This document shows, piece by piece, positions 42,495 to 49,480 of a stretch of DNA of 64,000 bases. Position numbers and translations under genes: made by a program. A model generated the notes under the pieces. It was given only the letters and a program-made list of their open reading frames with translations, made no database searches and was not told the DNA's origin. Where the stretch lies: positions 1-64,000 of the forward strand of contig JAPUEB010000017.1 of assembly GCA_027492795.1 (NCBI GenBank). The letters are read 5' to 3'. This DNA is from Chryseobacterium sp. (lineage in GTDB: Bacteria; Bacteroidota; Bacteroidia; Flavobacteriales; Weeksellaceae). Every line of letters starts with the position of its first letter. Position 1 is the stretch's first letter.

Positions 42495-43082
42495 ATGAAA
42501 AATTATTCATTATCAAATATCAGCCGCATTTTATTGATTGTTTGCGGTGTAGCGTTAGTTATCAGCATTTTTGTTCCGCTTTGGGCAATTTATTTGGAAG
42601 CACCACAATATCCGGAAGGTTTGGGAATGTTTCTATGGACAAGCAAAATTACCGGCGATTATGAAATCATCAACGGACTGAACCATTACATCGGTATGAA
42701 AACCATTCATCAGGAAGATTTTTGGGAATTCAAAGTTCTTCCTTATGCATTAGGATTTTTCGCAATTTTATGTTTTTTGGCAGCGTTTCTGAACAAAAGA
42801 AGATGGCTTTATATTCTCGCTGCATTATTTATTATTTTCGGGGTTGCTTTTATGGTAGATTTCTGGCTTTGGGAATACGATTACGGACATAATCTCGACC
42901 CAAATGCTGCTATCGTAGTTCCGGGAATGAGTTATCAGCCGCCACTTATCGGCTTTAAACAATTATTGAATTTCGGCGCCTATTCTTATCCTGATATTGG
43001 AGGTTGGATTATGTTTGGGGTTGCTATTATTTTGCTTATCTTAGCATTTCTTGAAATAAAAAATTCAAAAAAAACAGTTTAA
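42495..43082 (+). CDS. four-helix membrane protein of the nos cluster
   Basis: A 195-residue inner-membrane protein with four hydrophobic helices (about residues 10-32, 80-98, 103-123 and 164-188) and two periplasmic loops with conserved-looking motifs Y-P-E-G-L-G-M-F-L-W, L-N-H-Y-I-G-M and Y-Q-P-P-L-I-G-F. A protein of this kind commonly sits between nosZ and nosL in Bacteroidota nos clusters; no function has been shown that I know. The His/Met in N-H-Y-I-G-M-K could bind copper or heme (inference). Confidence 0.85.
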   Translation: MKNYSLSNISRILLIVCGVALVISIFVPLWAIYLEAPQYPEGLGMFLWTSKITGDYEIINGLNHYIGMKTIHQEDFWEFKVLPYALGFFAILCFLAAFLNKRRWLYILAALFIIFGVAFMVDFWLWEYDYGHNLDPNAAIVVPGMSYQPPLIGFKQLLNFGAYSYPDIGGWIMFGVAIILLILAFLEIKNSKKTV

Positions 43083-43106
43083 ATTATATTAAAAACTGAA
43101 ATTTTC

Positions 43107-43198
43107 TTTCCCCTACCCTAAAGGGAGGAAAATTTCTAAAAAATTCATCAAAATTACACCCTTTAGGGATTGGGGAAATTAATTTTGATGAATTTTTT
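43107..43198. repeat. CCCTAAAGGG-core inverted-repeat element, copy 1
   Basis: Two core palindromes (CCCCTACCCTAAAGGGAG near 43109 and CACCCTTTAGGGATTGGGG near 43157) separated by an arm AAAAAATTCATCAAAATTA (43138-43156), whose exact complement is at 43180-43198. The same plan is found at 61018-61078. Confidence 0.75.
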
Positions 43199-43238
43199 AC
43201 ATCATTTAAAATCATTAATTATTTAAAAAATTGGAAAT

Positions 43239-43652
43239 ATGAAAATCATTAAATCTTTAATTGTCGCCATAGCAATGCTTGCACTTGCAGCCTGTTCAAA
43301 ATCGGGACCTACCGAAATTTCCACAGGAAAAGACCAATGCGAAAACTGCAAAATGACCATCACAGAAGCGAAATACGCCACACAATTGGTAACAGAAAAA
43401 GGCAGAAATTATAAATTTGATGATATTAAATGTATGCAGGATTACGCCACATCCAATACTGATGCTTCTAAAAATGCCAAAACCTACGTTGCAGATTTTC
43501 CAAGCGGACAGTTTTTTGACAGTTCAACAGCAACTTTTATTTCTGGAGGAAGTATAAAAAGTCCAATGGGCGGAAATATGCAGGCTTATAAAGACAAAGC
43601 AGCAGCAGAAAAAGCGGCTGGAGAATTAGGCGCGACAGTAACTCAAAAATAA
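43239..43652 (+). CDS. nosL: nitrous oxide reductase accessory lipoprotein NosL
   Basis: A 137-residue copper chaperone for NosZ. Lipobox (L-A-A-C at residue 19), then D-Q-C-E-N-C-K-M-T-I with the Cu(I)-binding Cys and Met, and the typical F-D-D-I-K-C-M-Q-D-Y and S-P-M-G-G-N-M segments. Envelope-anchored. Between the membrane protein and nosD, as usual. Confidence 0.93.
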   Translation: MKIIKSLIVAIAMLALAACSKSGPTEISTGKDQCENCKMTITEAKYATQLVTEKGRNYKFDDIKCMQDYATSNTDASKNAKTYVADFPSGQFFDSSTATFISGGSIKSPMGGNMQAYKDKAAAEKAAGELGATVTQK

Positions 43653-43660
43653 ACGGGCGT

Positions 43661-43770
43661 CATTGCGAGCATTGACTGCAGGTCAACGAACGAAGTTCAG
43701 AGGTGAAGCGCGGCAATCTCTTTGAATTTTCAAAATAATACAAACAGATTGCTTCGCTTTGCTCGCAATG
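43661..43770. repeat. CATTGCGAGC/GCTCGCAATG dispersed inverted repeat
   Basis: Outer arms of 10 bp and inner GGCAATCT/AGATTGCT arms; GC-rich compared with surroundings. It fills the nosL-nosD gap. Such CATTGCGAG elements are widespread in bacterial genomes. Confidence 0.75.
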
Positions 43771-43792
43771 AAGTTTCATTAAAACTAAAAAA

Positions 43793-45055
43793 ATGTACAA
43801 ACTACTGCTCTTGCTTTTTCCTTTTTTTGTGTTTTCGAAAACCTTAAAAGTCGGGAAAAACGAACAGTTCAAAACCATAAAACAAGCAGTCGCCGCAGCA
43901 CAACGCGGCGACACTATTTTAGTGGAAAAAGGCATCTACAGCGAAGGCACCATCGATATTGAAAAACCACTTACTTTAATCGGTATCGACCGACCAATTC
44001 TGGACGGAAAACTGAAAGACGAAATTGTCACATTTCGAGCCGACCACATCACTTTGAAAGGTTTTAAACTGATAAATTCCGGTAGAGATGAAATAAAAAG
44101 TGTCGCCGCAGTTCACATTTACAACAGCGGTTACGGTGTTATCGAAAATAATATTTTTGAAAATAACTATTTTGGAATTTACGTTCAAAGAGGTTATAAA
44201 ACATTAATTCAAAACAATAAAATTACTACAAATCGTGGTGTTTCGCAGGAAACTGTTGGCGACGGCATCCACAATCTCGGCAGCGAAGAAATTTGGATAA
44301 AACACAACTACATCAGCGGTCATAAAGACGGAATTTACCTCGAAAAAACCAAAAAATCCTACATCTACAAAAATCTTTCCCGCGAAAACCGTCGTTACGG
44401 ACTGCATTTTATGTTCGCGAACGATTGTGTTTACAGCGGAAACGTTTTCGATAACAACGCTGCAGGTGTCGCCGTAATGTACGCGATGAACGTGGGAATG
44501 TACGCCAATAAATTCCTCAACAATTGGGGCGACAGTGTTTATGGCGTTCTCTTAAAAGACATTTCCTACAGCAAAATAAAAAACAACATTTTCAACAATA
44601 ATACGACTGCTATTTTTGCTGACGGCGCCACAAAAATTGATTTTTATTACAACCAATTCGAAAATAACGGTTGGGCAATGAAAGTAAACGCCAACTGCAT
44701 GGAAAACAGAGTCTTAAAAAACAATTTTATCAACAACACCTTTGATGTCAGCACCAGCGGAAGTATTGTAATGAACGATTTTCGTGAAAATTATTGGGAC
44801 AAATACGACGGTTACGACCTCGATAAAGACAAAATCGGTGACGTTCCTTTTCATCCTTTAAGTATGTATTCAGTTCTGGTGGAGCAGAATCCTTCCGTAA
44901 TGTTGCTTTTCCGAACATTTTTTGTGGATTTACTCGATAAAACCGAAAAAGTGATTCCAAGTTTAACCCCCGAAAGTTTTGTGGATGAGAAGCCGATGAT
45001 GAAAGAAATCCCCCTTTCCCCCAAAGGGGAGAAAAACCCTAATACTAAACGTTAA
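43793..45055 (+). CDS. nosD: nitrous oxide reductase maturation protein NosD
   Basis: A 420-residue periplasmic right-handed beta-helix of the CASH/NosD type, needed with NosF and NosY to build the CuZ site. Signal peptide ends F-V-F-S-K. Repeats with N-N-x-F/I-x-N pattern run from about residue 90 to 320 (I-E-N-N-I-F-E-N-N-Y-F-G-I-Y). The last roughly 15 residues, after about residue 405, are encoded by a dispersed palindromic element (45008-45034), so the natural end of the protein was probably different. Confidence 0.95.
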   Translation: MYKLLLLLFPFFVFSKTLKVGKNEQFKTIKQAVAAAQRGDTILVEKGIYSEGTIDIEKPLTLIGIDRPILDGKLKDEIVTFRADHITLKGFKLINSGRDEIKSVAAVHIYNSGYGVIENNIFENNYFGIYVQRGYKTLIQNNKITTNRGVSQETVGDGIHNLGSEEIWIKHNYISGHKDGIYLEKTKKSYIYKNLSRENRRYGLHFMFANDCVYSGNVFDNNAAGVAVMYAMNVGMYANKFLNNWGDSVYGVLLKDISYSKIKNNIFNNNTTAIFADGATKIDFYYNQFENNGWAMKVNANCMENRVLKNNFINNTFDVSTSGSIVMNDFRENYWDKYDGYDLDKDKIGDVPFHPLSMYSVLVEQNPSVMLLFRTFFVDLLDKTEKVIPSLTPESFVDEKPMMKEIPLSPKGEKNPNTKR

Positions 45056-45197
45056 AATTATATTGTTTGATATCATAGAAATTACATTTAAAAAAGAATC
45101 ACAGTTATTAAACTGATGAATTTCAGTAAATTACATAAAAAGCATTTATTAACCACTAAAAACTACCAGTGTTCCCCCTTTGGGGGAAAGGGGGATT
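45008..45197. repeat. 190-bp MITE-like element spanning the nosD 3 prime end to the nosF start
   Basis: The left end is AATCCCCCTTTCCCCC-AAA (45008-) and the right end is its inverted copy (45173-45197); the internal 135 bp are AT-rich without an ORF. The left end codes for the NosD tail, and the right end touches the nosF ATG. The same word is inside the alpha-2-macroglobulin gene at 14262. Confidence 0.7.
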
Positions 45198-45914
45198 ATG
45201 ATTGAAGTAAAAAACCTTACCAAAAAATTCCAAAAATTCACAGCGTTGGACGCGATAAACCTGAATTTTACAGACGGACACTCCATCGCATTGATTGGAC
45301 CGAACGGTTGTGGAAAAACAACTCTGATTAAATGTATTTTGGGATTGAACGTTGTGGAAGACGGCGATATTTTGGTCAACGAAGAAAGTGTGAAAGACCA
45401 CTACAAATACCGCGAAAACATCGGTTATATGCCACAAATCGGGCGTTATCCGGAGAATATGACCATCGGCGAAACCATAAAAATGATTCAGGAAACGCGC
45501 GCAAAACGTACAGATTACGATACTGAACTTTTGGAAGCCTTCGAACTGGAAAAAATGTACGACAAAAAAATGCGCACACTTTCCGGCGGAACTACGCAGA
45601 AAGTGAGTGCGGTTTTGGCGTTTATGTTTAATCCGAATACCATTATTTTGGATGAACCAACTGCCGGTCTCGACCCTTTGGCTTCCGAAATTTTGAAAAA
45701 TAAAATCATTAAAGAAAAAAATAAAGGTAAACTCATCGTTATCACTTCCCATTTGTTGAGTGAATTGGATGATATTGTGAGCGAAATTGTTTTTATGAAC
45801 GAAGGAAAAATTTTGGTGCATCAATCTGTAGAAGATTTGAAAAAAGATACTGATACTGAAAAAATTTCGGACGGAATTGTTTCGATTTTGAAGAAAATGA
45901 AGGCTGAAAATTAA
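45198..45914 (+). CDS. nosF: ABC transporter ATP-binding protein NosF
   Basis: A 238-residue ATPase for the NosDFY complex that serves NosZ maturation. Walker A G-P-N-G-C-G-K-T-T, signature T-L-S-G-G-T-T-Q-K, Walker B I-I-L-D-E-P-T-A-G-L-D and the T-S-H loop are intact. The start is the ATG at 45198; an upstream TTG lies in the palindromic repeat. It would share transcripts with nosY. Confidence 0.95.
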   Translation: MIEVKNLTKKFQKFTALDAINLNFTDGHSIALIGPNGCGKTTLIKCILGLNVVEDGDILVNEESVKDHYKYRENIGYMPQIGRYPENMTIGETIKMIQETRAKRTDYDTELLEAFELEKMYDKKMRTLSGGTTQKVSAVLAFMFNPNTIILDEPTAGLDPLASEILKNKIIKEKNKGKLIVITSHLLSELDDIVSEIVFMNEGKILVHQSVEDLKKDTDTEKISDGIVSILKKMKAEN

Positions 45915-45919
45915 AATCT

Positions 45920-45950
45920 CTCGCAGATTTTGGTGATTACGCAGATTTTT
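45920..45950. repeat. CTCGCAGATTT repeat word
   Basis: Matches the right half of the 35039-35098 palindrome (CTCGCAGATTTTGnTGATTACG). Confidence 0.6.
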
Positions 45951-45961
45951 GAAAAACAAAA

Positions 45962-46006
45962 GAACCTGAAAGGTTCAATATCAATAGCCGTATGTGAAAC
46001 TTACGG
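45962..46006. repeat. composite TTC-loop hairpins, second copy (reverse orientation)
   Basis: In reverse complement it is CCGTAAGT-TTC-ACATACGG (one mismatch), linker CTATTGATATT, GAACCT-TTC-AGGTTC. It has the same plan as 10806-10850 but with different pairing stems. Confidence 0.75.
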
Positions 46007-46038
46007 AAGAGAATAAGTGAAAAATGAGAAAAAAATTC

Positions 46039-46068
46039 TCGCAGATTTTGCTGAATTAGCAGATTTTA
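46039..46068. repeat. CTCGCAGATTT repeat word
   Basis: Third relative of the same family, 90 bp after the one at 45920. Confidence 0.6.
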
Positions 46069-46210
46069 AATTTTGTAATTGTATTTTAAATGGTATTTCA
46101 TTGATAAGCATCTTCGATGCGCCTTTGTCTAACTTAAAAATATTTTCAAAATACTTCAAAAGCCTTTGTTTTGCTTTGCGTTTAATATTTTGAATCAACA
46201 AAAAGAAAAA

Positions 46211-46978
46211 ATGAACAAAATAGCCCGTTTTATATTATTTGATATTTTAAAAAACAAAATCGTCATTCTTTATACGGTTTTGCTCTTCATCATCTCGTGG
46301 TCGGTACTCGGTTTGGAAGGAAATTATACCAAAGCGACTTTAAGTTTACTGAACATTGTTTTGCTCGTTGTTCCGTTGGTAAGTATTATATTTTCAACAA
46401 TTTACGTGTATAATAGTGGTCAGTTTGTAGAATTACTTTTAAGTCAGCCCGTTCCGAGAAGCAAAGTTTGGTTCAATATTTTTCTTGGACTTTCCACGGC
46501 GTTGGTTTTGGCGTTTTTATTGGGTTGCGGCGTTCCGATTTTGCTGTATTCTTCTATCTCAATTGGTGCTTCATTGATTTTGGTTGGAATTTTTCTTTCG
46601 GTAATTTTCACGTCATTGGCAATGTTGGCGGCAATTTTTAGTCGCGACCGTGCGAAAGGAATCGGAATTTCCATTTTTGTTTGGCTGTTTTTCGCCATTA
46701 TTTATGATGGAATTTTATTGGTTTTGATGTTCCAATTTGCAGATTATCCAATTGAAGGAATTATGGCGTCACTTGCAGCCATCAATCCAATCGGACTTTC
46801 AAGAATTTTTGTGTTACTTCAACTCGATGTAGCAGCGATGCTTGGACAAGCGGGAGCGATTTTCAAGCAGGTTTTCGGTTCCGGCGGAGGTTTGGGAATA
46901 TCTTTGGTAATCCTTACGATTTGGGCGTTTGTGCCGTTTCTTTGGTCTTTAATAAAATTTAATAAAAAGGATTTGTAG
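46211..46978 (+). CDS. nosY: ABC transporter permease NosY
   Basis: A 255-residue permease with six membrane helices (about 18-38, 50-72, 97-120, 133-157, 170-190 and 226-248), working with NosD and NosF. I start at M-N-K-I-A-R-F-I-L-F-D-I-L-K-N-K, the usual N-terminus; the frame is open 15 codons further without a good start. It is the last gene of the nos cluster; a convergent HxlR gene follows after 17 bp. Confidence 0.9.
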   Translation: MNKIARFILFDILKNKIVILYTVLLFIISWSVLGLEGNYTKATLSLLNIVLLVVPLVSIIFSTIYVYNSGQFVELLLSQPVPRSKVWFNIFLGLSTALVLAFLLGCGVPILLYSSISIGASLILVGIFLSVIFTSLAMLAAIFSRDRAKGIGISIFVWLFFAIIYDGILLVLMFQFADYPIEGIMASLAAINPIGLSRIFVLLQLDVAAMLGQAGAIFKQVFGSGGGLGISLVILTIWAFVPFLWSLIKFNKKDL

Positions 46979-46995
46979 ATAGCAAAACAGTTTGT

Positions 46996-47406
46996 TTAAG
47001 ATTTAATTTCTTGCTTCAACTTTTTTTTACGTGTTTTTACAAATTGTTCCTTATTTTTAGAAATCTCTTTTAAAGCCAATTTTTTAGACTTCTCAATATC
47101 GTAATATTGATTTGCCCAAAACCCAATTTCTACAATAATTGGGAGTAAATCTATTCCTTTTTCTGTCAATCGATATAGAACTTTTGCTTTACTTTCTGGA
47201 TGTTCAGATTTGGTAATAATTCCGTTTTCTTCAAGCATTTGAAGTCTATTTGCTAAAATATTGGAAGCAATTTTTTCTTCTGATTTTTGAAAATCGCCAT
47301 AGGTACATTTTTGTTTTTCCAATAAATCTCTTACGATAAGCAACGACCATTTATCGCCCCAAACATCAAGGGAACAACTTACAGGACAATTCGACCTTTT
47401 TTCCAT
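46996..47406 (-). CDS. HxlR family transcriptional regulator
   Basis: A 136-residue winged-helix regulator. I start at M-E-K-R-S-N-C-P-V-S, the conserved N-terminus with the Cys-Pro motif, then L-D-V-W-G-D-K-W-S-L-L-I-V-R-D-L, the HxlR hallmark. The Cys may be redox- or aldehyde-sensitive as in known members. It is divergent from the oxidoreductase gene, and direct repeats at 47428 and 47461 lie in the shared promoter. Confidence 0.93.
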   Translation of the reverse strand: MEKRSNCPVSCSLDVWGDKWSLLIVRDLLEKQKCTYGDFQKSEEKIASNILANRLQMLEENGIITKSEHPESKAKVLYRLTEKGIDLLPIIVEIGFWANQYYDIEKSKKLALKEISKNKEQFVKTRKKKLKQEIKS

Positions 47407-47427
47407 ATTTATTTTCTTCAAAAAAAC

Positions 47428-47477
47428 CACTTGCAATATGAAAGATGTTTTTTATCTTTGCACTTGCAATTTGAAAG
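47428..47477. promoter_or_regulatory. two HxlR-type operator repeats overlapping a promoter
   Basis: CACTTGCAATATGAAAG (47428-47444) and CACTTGCAATTTGAAAG (47461-47477), 33 bp apart, one difference. The first carries the minus-33 TTG and the second directly follows the minus-7 box. Confidence 0.7.
47431..47460 (+). promoter_or_regulatory. promoter TTG-N19-TATCTTTG of the oxidoreductase gene
   Basis: Complete Bacteroidota promoter, 45 bp before the ATG and enclosed by the direct repeats. Confidence 0.7.
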
Positions 47478-47504
47478 CAAATTTATAAATTTTAATTGAA
47501 TTTT

Positions 47505-48506
47505 ATGAAAGCATTTACTTTAAAAAAATACAGCAAAACCGAGAAACTCGAATTGGCAGAAGTTCCAGAACCAAATATTAAAGATGATGAAGTTTTGGTA
47601 GAAATTCACGCTGCAAGTATCAATCAATTAGATGTGAAATTGATGAAAGGGGAATTTAAAATGATTTTGCCTTACAAACTCCCTCAAATTTTGGGACATG
47701 ATGTTGCAGGAATTGTAACTAAAGTTGGGACTAAAGTTAGCCGTTTCAAAATAGGCGACGAAATTTACGCTCGTGCTTCAGATTTTCACATTGGAACTTT
47801 TGCAGAGAAAATTGCCATTAACGAAAATGATATTGCACTAAAACCCCAAAACATTTCTATGGAAGAAGCAGCATCTCTTCCATTGGTAGCATTGACGGTT
47901 TGGCAAGCGTTTGTGGATATTGCAAAACTTCAGAAAGGGCAAAAAGTTTTTATTCAGGCAGGTTCTGGAGGTGTTGGAACTATTGCAATTCAGTTGGCAA
48001 AATATTTGGGAGCAACTGTCGCTACCACTACAAGTGCTCAAAATTTTGAATTGGTAAAAAATTTAGGTGCAGATATCGTCATAGATTACAAAACACAAGA
48101 TTTTGAAACCATTTTGAAAGATTACGATTTGGTATTGAACAGTCAAGATGAAAAAACACTATTAAAATCTTTAAAAATATTAAGAAAAGGCGGTCAAGTT
48201 ATTTCTATTTCAGGACCTCCGGATTCTACTTTTGCAAAAGAATTTAAACTAAACTGGTTGATGAAAACAGTTATTTCATTAATAAGTAGAAAAGTCATCA
48301 ATCAAGCGAAAAAACTGGGAATTAACTACTCTTTTTTATTTATGAAAGCGAATGGAAAGCAATTAACCGAGATTTCTAAACTGGTTGAAGAAAACAAAAT
48401 AAGACCTGTGATTGACAAGGTTTTTGATTTTCATCAAACAAATGAAGCCATGTCTTTTGTGGAAAGTGGTCGCGCTAAAGGTAAAATTGTCATCAAAATG
48501 AAATAA
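47505..48506 (+). CDS. NADP-dependent quinone/alcohol oxidoreductase (MDR family)
   Basis: A 333-residue zinc-free medium-chain dehydrogenase/reductase of the quinone reductase type. It has an N-terminal GroES-like domain (L-G-H-D-V-A-G-I-V) and the Rossmann motif A-G-S-G-G-V-G. The Cys/His zinc ligands of alcohol dehydrogenases are not conserved. I use the ATG at 47505 instead of the TTG three codons earlier. It probably reduces an electrophilic quinone or enone and is under HxlR control. Confidence 0.9.
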   Translation: MKAFTLKKYSKTEKLELAEVPEPNIKDDEVLVEIHAASINQLDVKLMKGEFKMILPYKLPQILGHDVAGIVTKVGTKVSRFKIGDEIYARASDFHIGTFAEKIAINENDIALKPQNISMEEAASLPLVALTVWQAFVDIAKLQKGQKVFIQAGSGGVGTIAIQLAKYLGATVATTTSAQNFELVKNLGADIVIDYKTQDFETILKDYDLVLNSQDEKTLLKSLKILRKGGQVISISGPPDSTFAKEFKLNWLMKTVISLISRKVINQAKKLGINYSFLFMKANGKQLTEISKLVEENKIRPVIDKVFDFHQTNEAMSFVESGRAKGKIVIKMK

Positions 48507-48546
48507 AATTCAAATCCTAAGTTATAATTTAGACCATAATTTTATT

Positions 48547-48564
48547 GTGTAACCAATGTTACAC
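48547..48564. promoter_or_regulatory. palindrome GTGTAAC-N4-GTTACAC
   Basis: Perfect 7-bp arms; same GTAAC-N4-GTTAC core as 42446-42461. Centred 52 bp upstream of the TGA-N6-TCA site. Confidence 0.5.
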
Positions 48565-48598
48565 CAACTGATAAAACTCACACAATCAGAAGCGTAAA

Positions 48599-48616
48599 AT
48601 ATGATTTGAGTCATAT
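48599..48616. promoter_or_regulatory. Crp/Fnr-type operator before the fasciclin gene
   Basis: ATATGA-N6-TCATAT, core TGA-N6-TCA; centre 33 bp upstream of the minus-7-like box TAACTTTA at 48637-48644. Confidence 0.6.
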
Positions 48617-48636
48617 CCACATCTGTATTTTCATCC

Positions 48637-48644
48637 TAACTTTA
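48637..48644 (+). promoter_or_regulatory. minus-7-like box (TAACTTTA)
   Basis: One mismatch to TAnnTTTG, 41 bp before the fasciclin ATG. Confidence 0.4.
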
Positions 48645-48684
48645 TATCAAATTAAAGTGGGAACTTCAAAAAAATAATAGTTAT

Positions 48685-49248
48685 ATGAAAAAATCAGTTT
48701 TTATTCTTGCATTGGCTTCACTTGCCTTATTTTCCTGCAAAAAAAATGAAACCGTTACCACAACAGAAGGTGCTTCTACAACTGCCACAACCGAAAATAG
48801 CGGTGGCGGACAAGAAGCAGTAGTGGACGAAGAATCTGCACCAACCATTGTAAAATTGGCAGCCGGAAACAAAGATTTGTCAACTTTGGTAACCGCAGTT
48901 CAAGCAGCAGGACTTACCACTTCATTGAGTAACGCAGGTCCTTTCACGGTTTTTGCACCTGTAAATGCTGCGTTCGACAAACTTCCGAAAGGAACCGTAG
49001 AAGATTTGCTAAAACCTGAAAATAACGGAAAATTAACCGACATTTTAGGACACCACACTTACGTTGGCGTTATCAAAACCGAGCAAATGACCGACGGACA
49101 AAATCTTGGAATGGTGGACGGAAAATCCATCACAATCAAAATGGTCAACGGAAAACCAACCGTAAACGGAACCGTAAACATCGTAGCATCTGTTCCCGCT
49201 TCTAATGGAATGGTTCACGTTGTTGACGGCGTTATTTTACCGCAATAA
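48685..49248 (+). CDS. fasciclin domain lipoprotein
   Basis: A 187-residue protein: lipobox L-F-S-C (residue 18), Thr/Glu-rich linker, one FAS1 domain (about 50-187) with V-N-A-A-F-D-K-L-P and the H-x-Y-V-G segment. FAS1 domains mediate adhesion or binding in the envelope. The link to nitrogen-oxide respiration is inferred from its promoter palindromes and neighbours. A terminator follows at 49283-49314. Confidence 0.93.
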   Translation: MKKSVFILALASLALFSCKKNETVTTTEGASTTATTENSGGGQEAVVDEESAPTIVKLAAGNKDLSTLVTAVQAAGLTTSLSNAGPFTVFAPVNAAFDKLPKGTVEDLLKPENNGKLTDILGHHTYVGVIKTEQMTDGQNLGMVDGKSITIKMVNGKPTVNGTVNIVASVPASNGMVHVVDGVILPQ

Positions 49249-49282
49249 AAGATAATAGTTTAAATTAAATTTAATGTTTGAA

Positions 49283-49315
49283 AATGCTTTTCGAGAAATT
49301 GGAAGGCATTTTTTG
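49283..49315 (+). terminator. terminator after the fasciclin gene
   Basis: 10-bp stem with two wobbles (49283-49292 / 49301-49310), then TTTTT. Confidence 0.65.
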
Positions 49316-49318
49316 ATT

Positions 49319-49480
49319 GGTTTACTTCACAAAGTCCTCAAAGTTTTTTACACAAAAGTCACAAAGATTTTTCAAGATAAAGCCTCAAAAAAAAGCAAAG
49401 CGTCTTTGTGAAAAAAACCAAAAAATCTTTAGTGAACTTTGTGCATTCTCTGTGCTCTTTGTGTTCCAAAAAATCAAATT
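49319..49480. repeat. CACAAAGTC/TTTGTG-type repeat region
   Basis: Dense in CACAAAG and its complement CTTTGTG, for example TCACAAAGATTTTT (near 49358) against the later CTTTGTG words. Low-quality inverted repeats, related in wording to the AACCACAAAAGTCACAA elements. No ORF is credible here. Confidence 0.5.

Larger units (their letters stand above)
45915..46210. other. nosF-nosY gap with three repeats
   Basis: About 296 bp with no gene. It holds CTCGCAGATTT words at 45920-45950 and 46039-46068 (same family as 35039-35098) and the composite hairpin element 45962-46006. The rest shows no ORF or signal. Confidence 0.6.
48507..48684. other. regulatory region before the fasciclin gene
   Basis: 178 bp without a gene, carrying the palindromes at 48547-48564 and 48599-48616 and the weak minus-7 box at 48637. 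Confidence 0.6.

Noticed and set aside
43661-43770. A structured RNA gene before nosD
   Set aside because: The paired arms belong to a widespread CATTGCGAG-type dispersed repeat, so a specific RNA is not supported.
45156-45959. 267-residue minus-strand frame opposite nosF
   Set aside because: Shadow of nosF, very rich in Phe and His; nosF has full ABC motifs.
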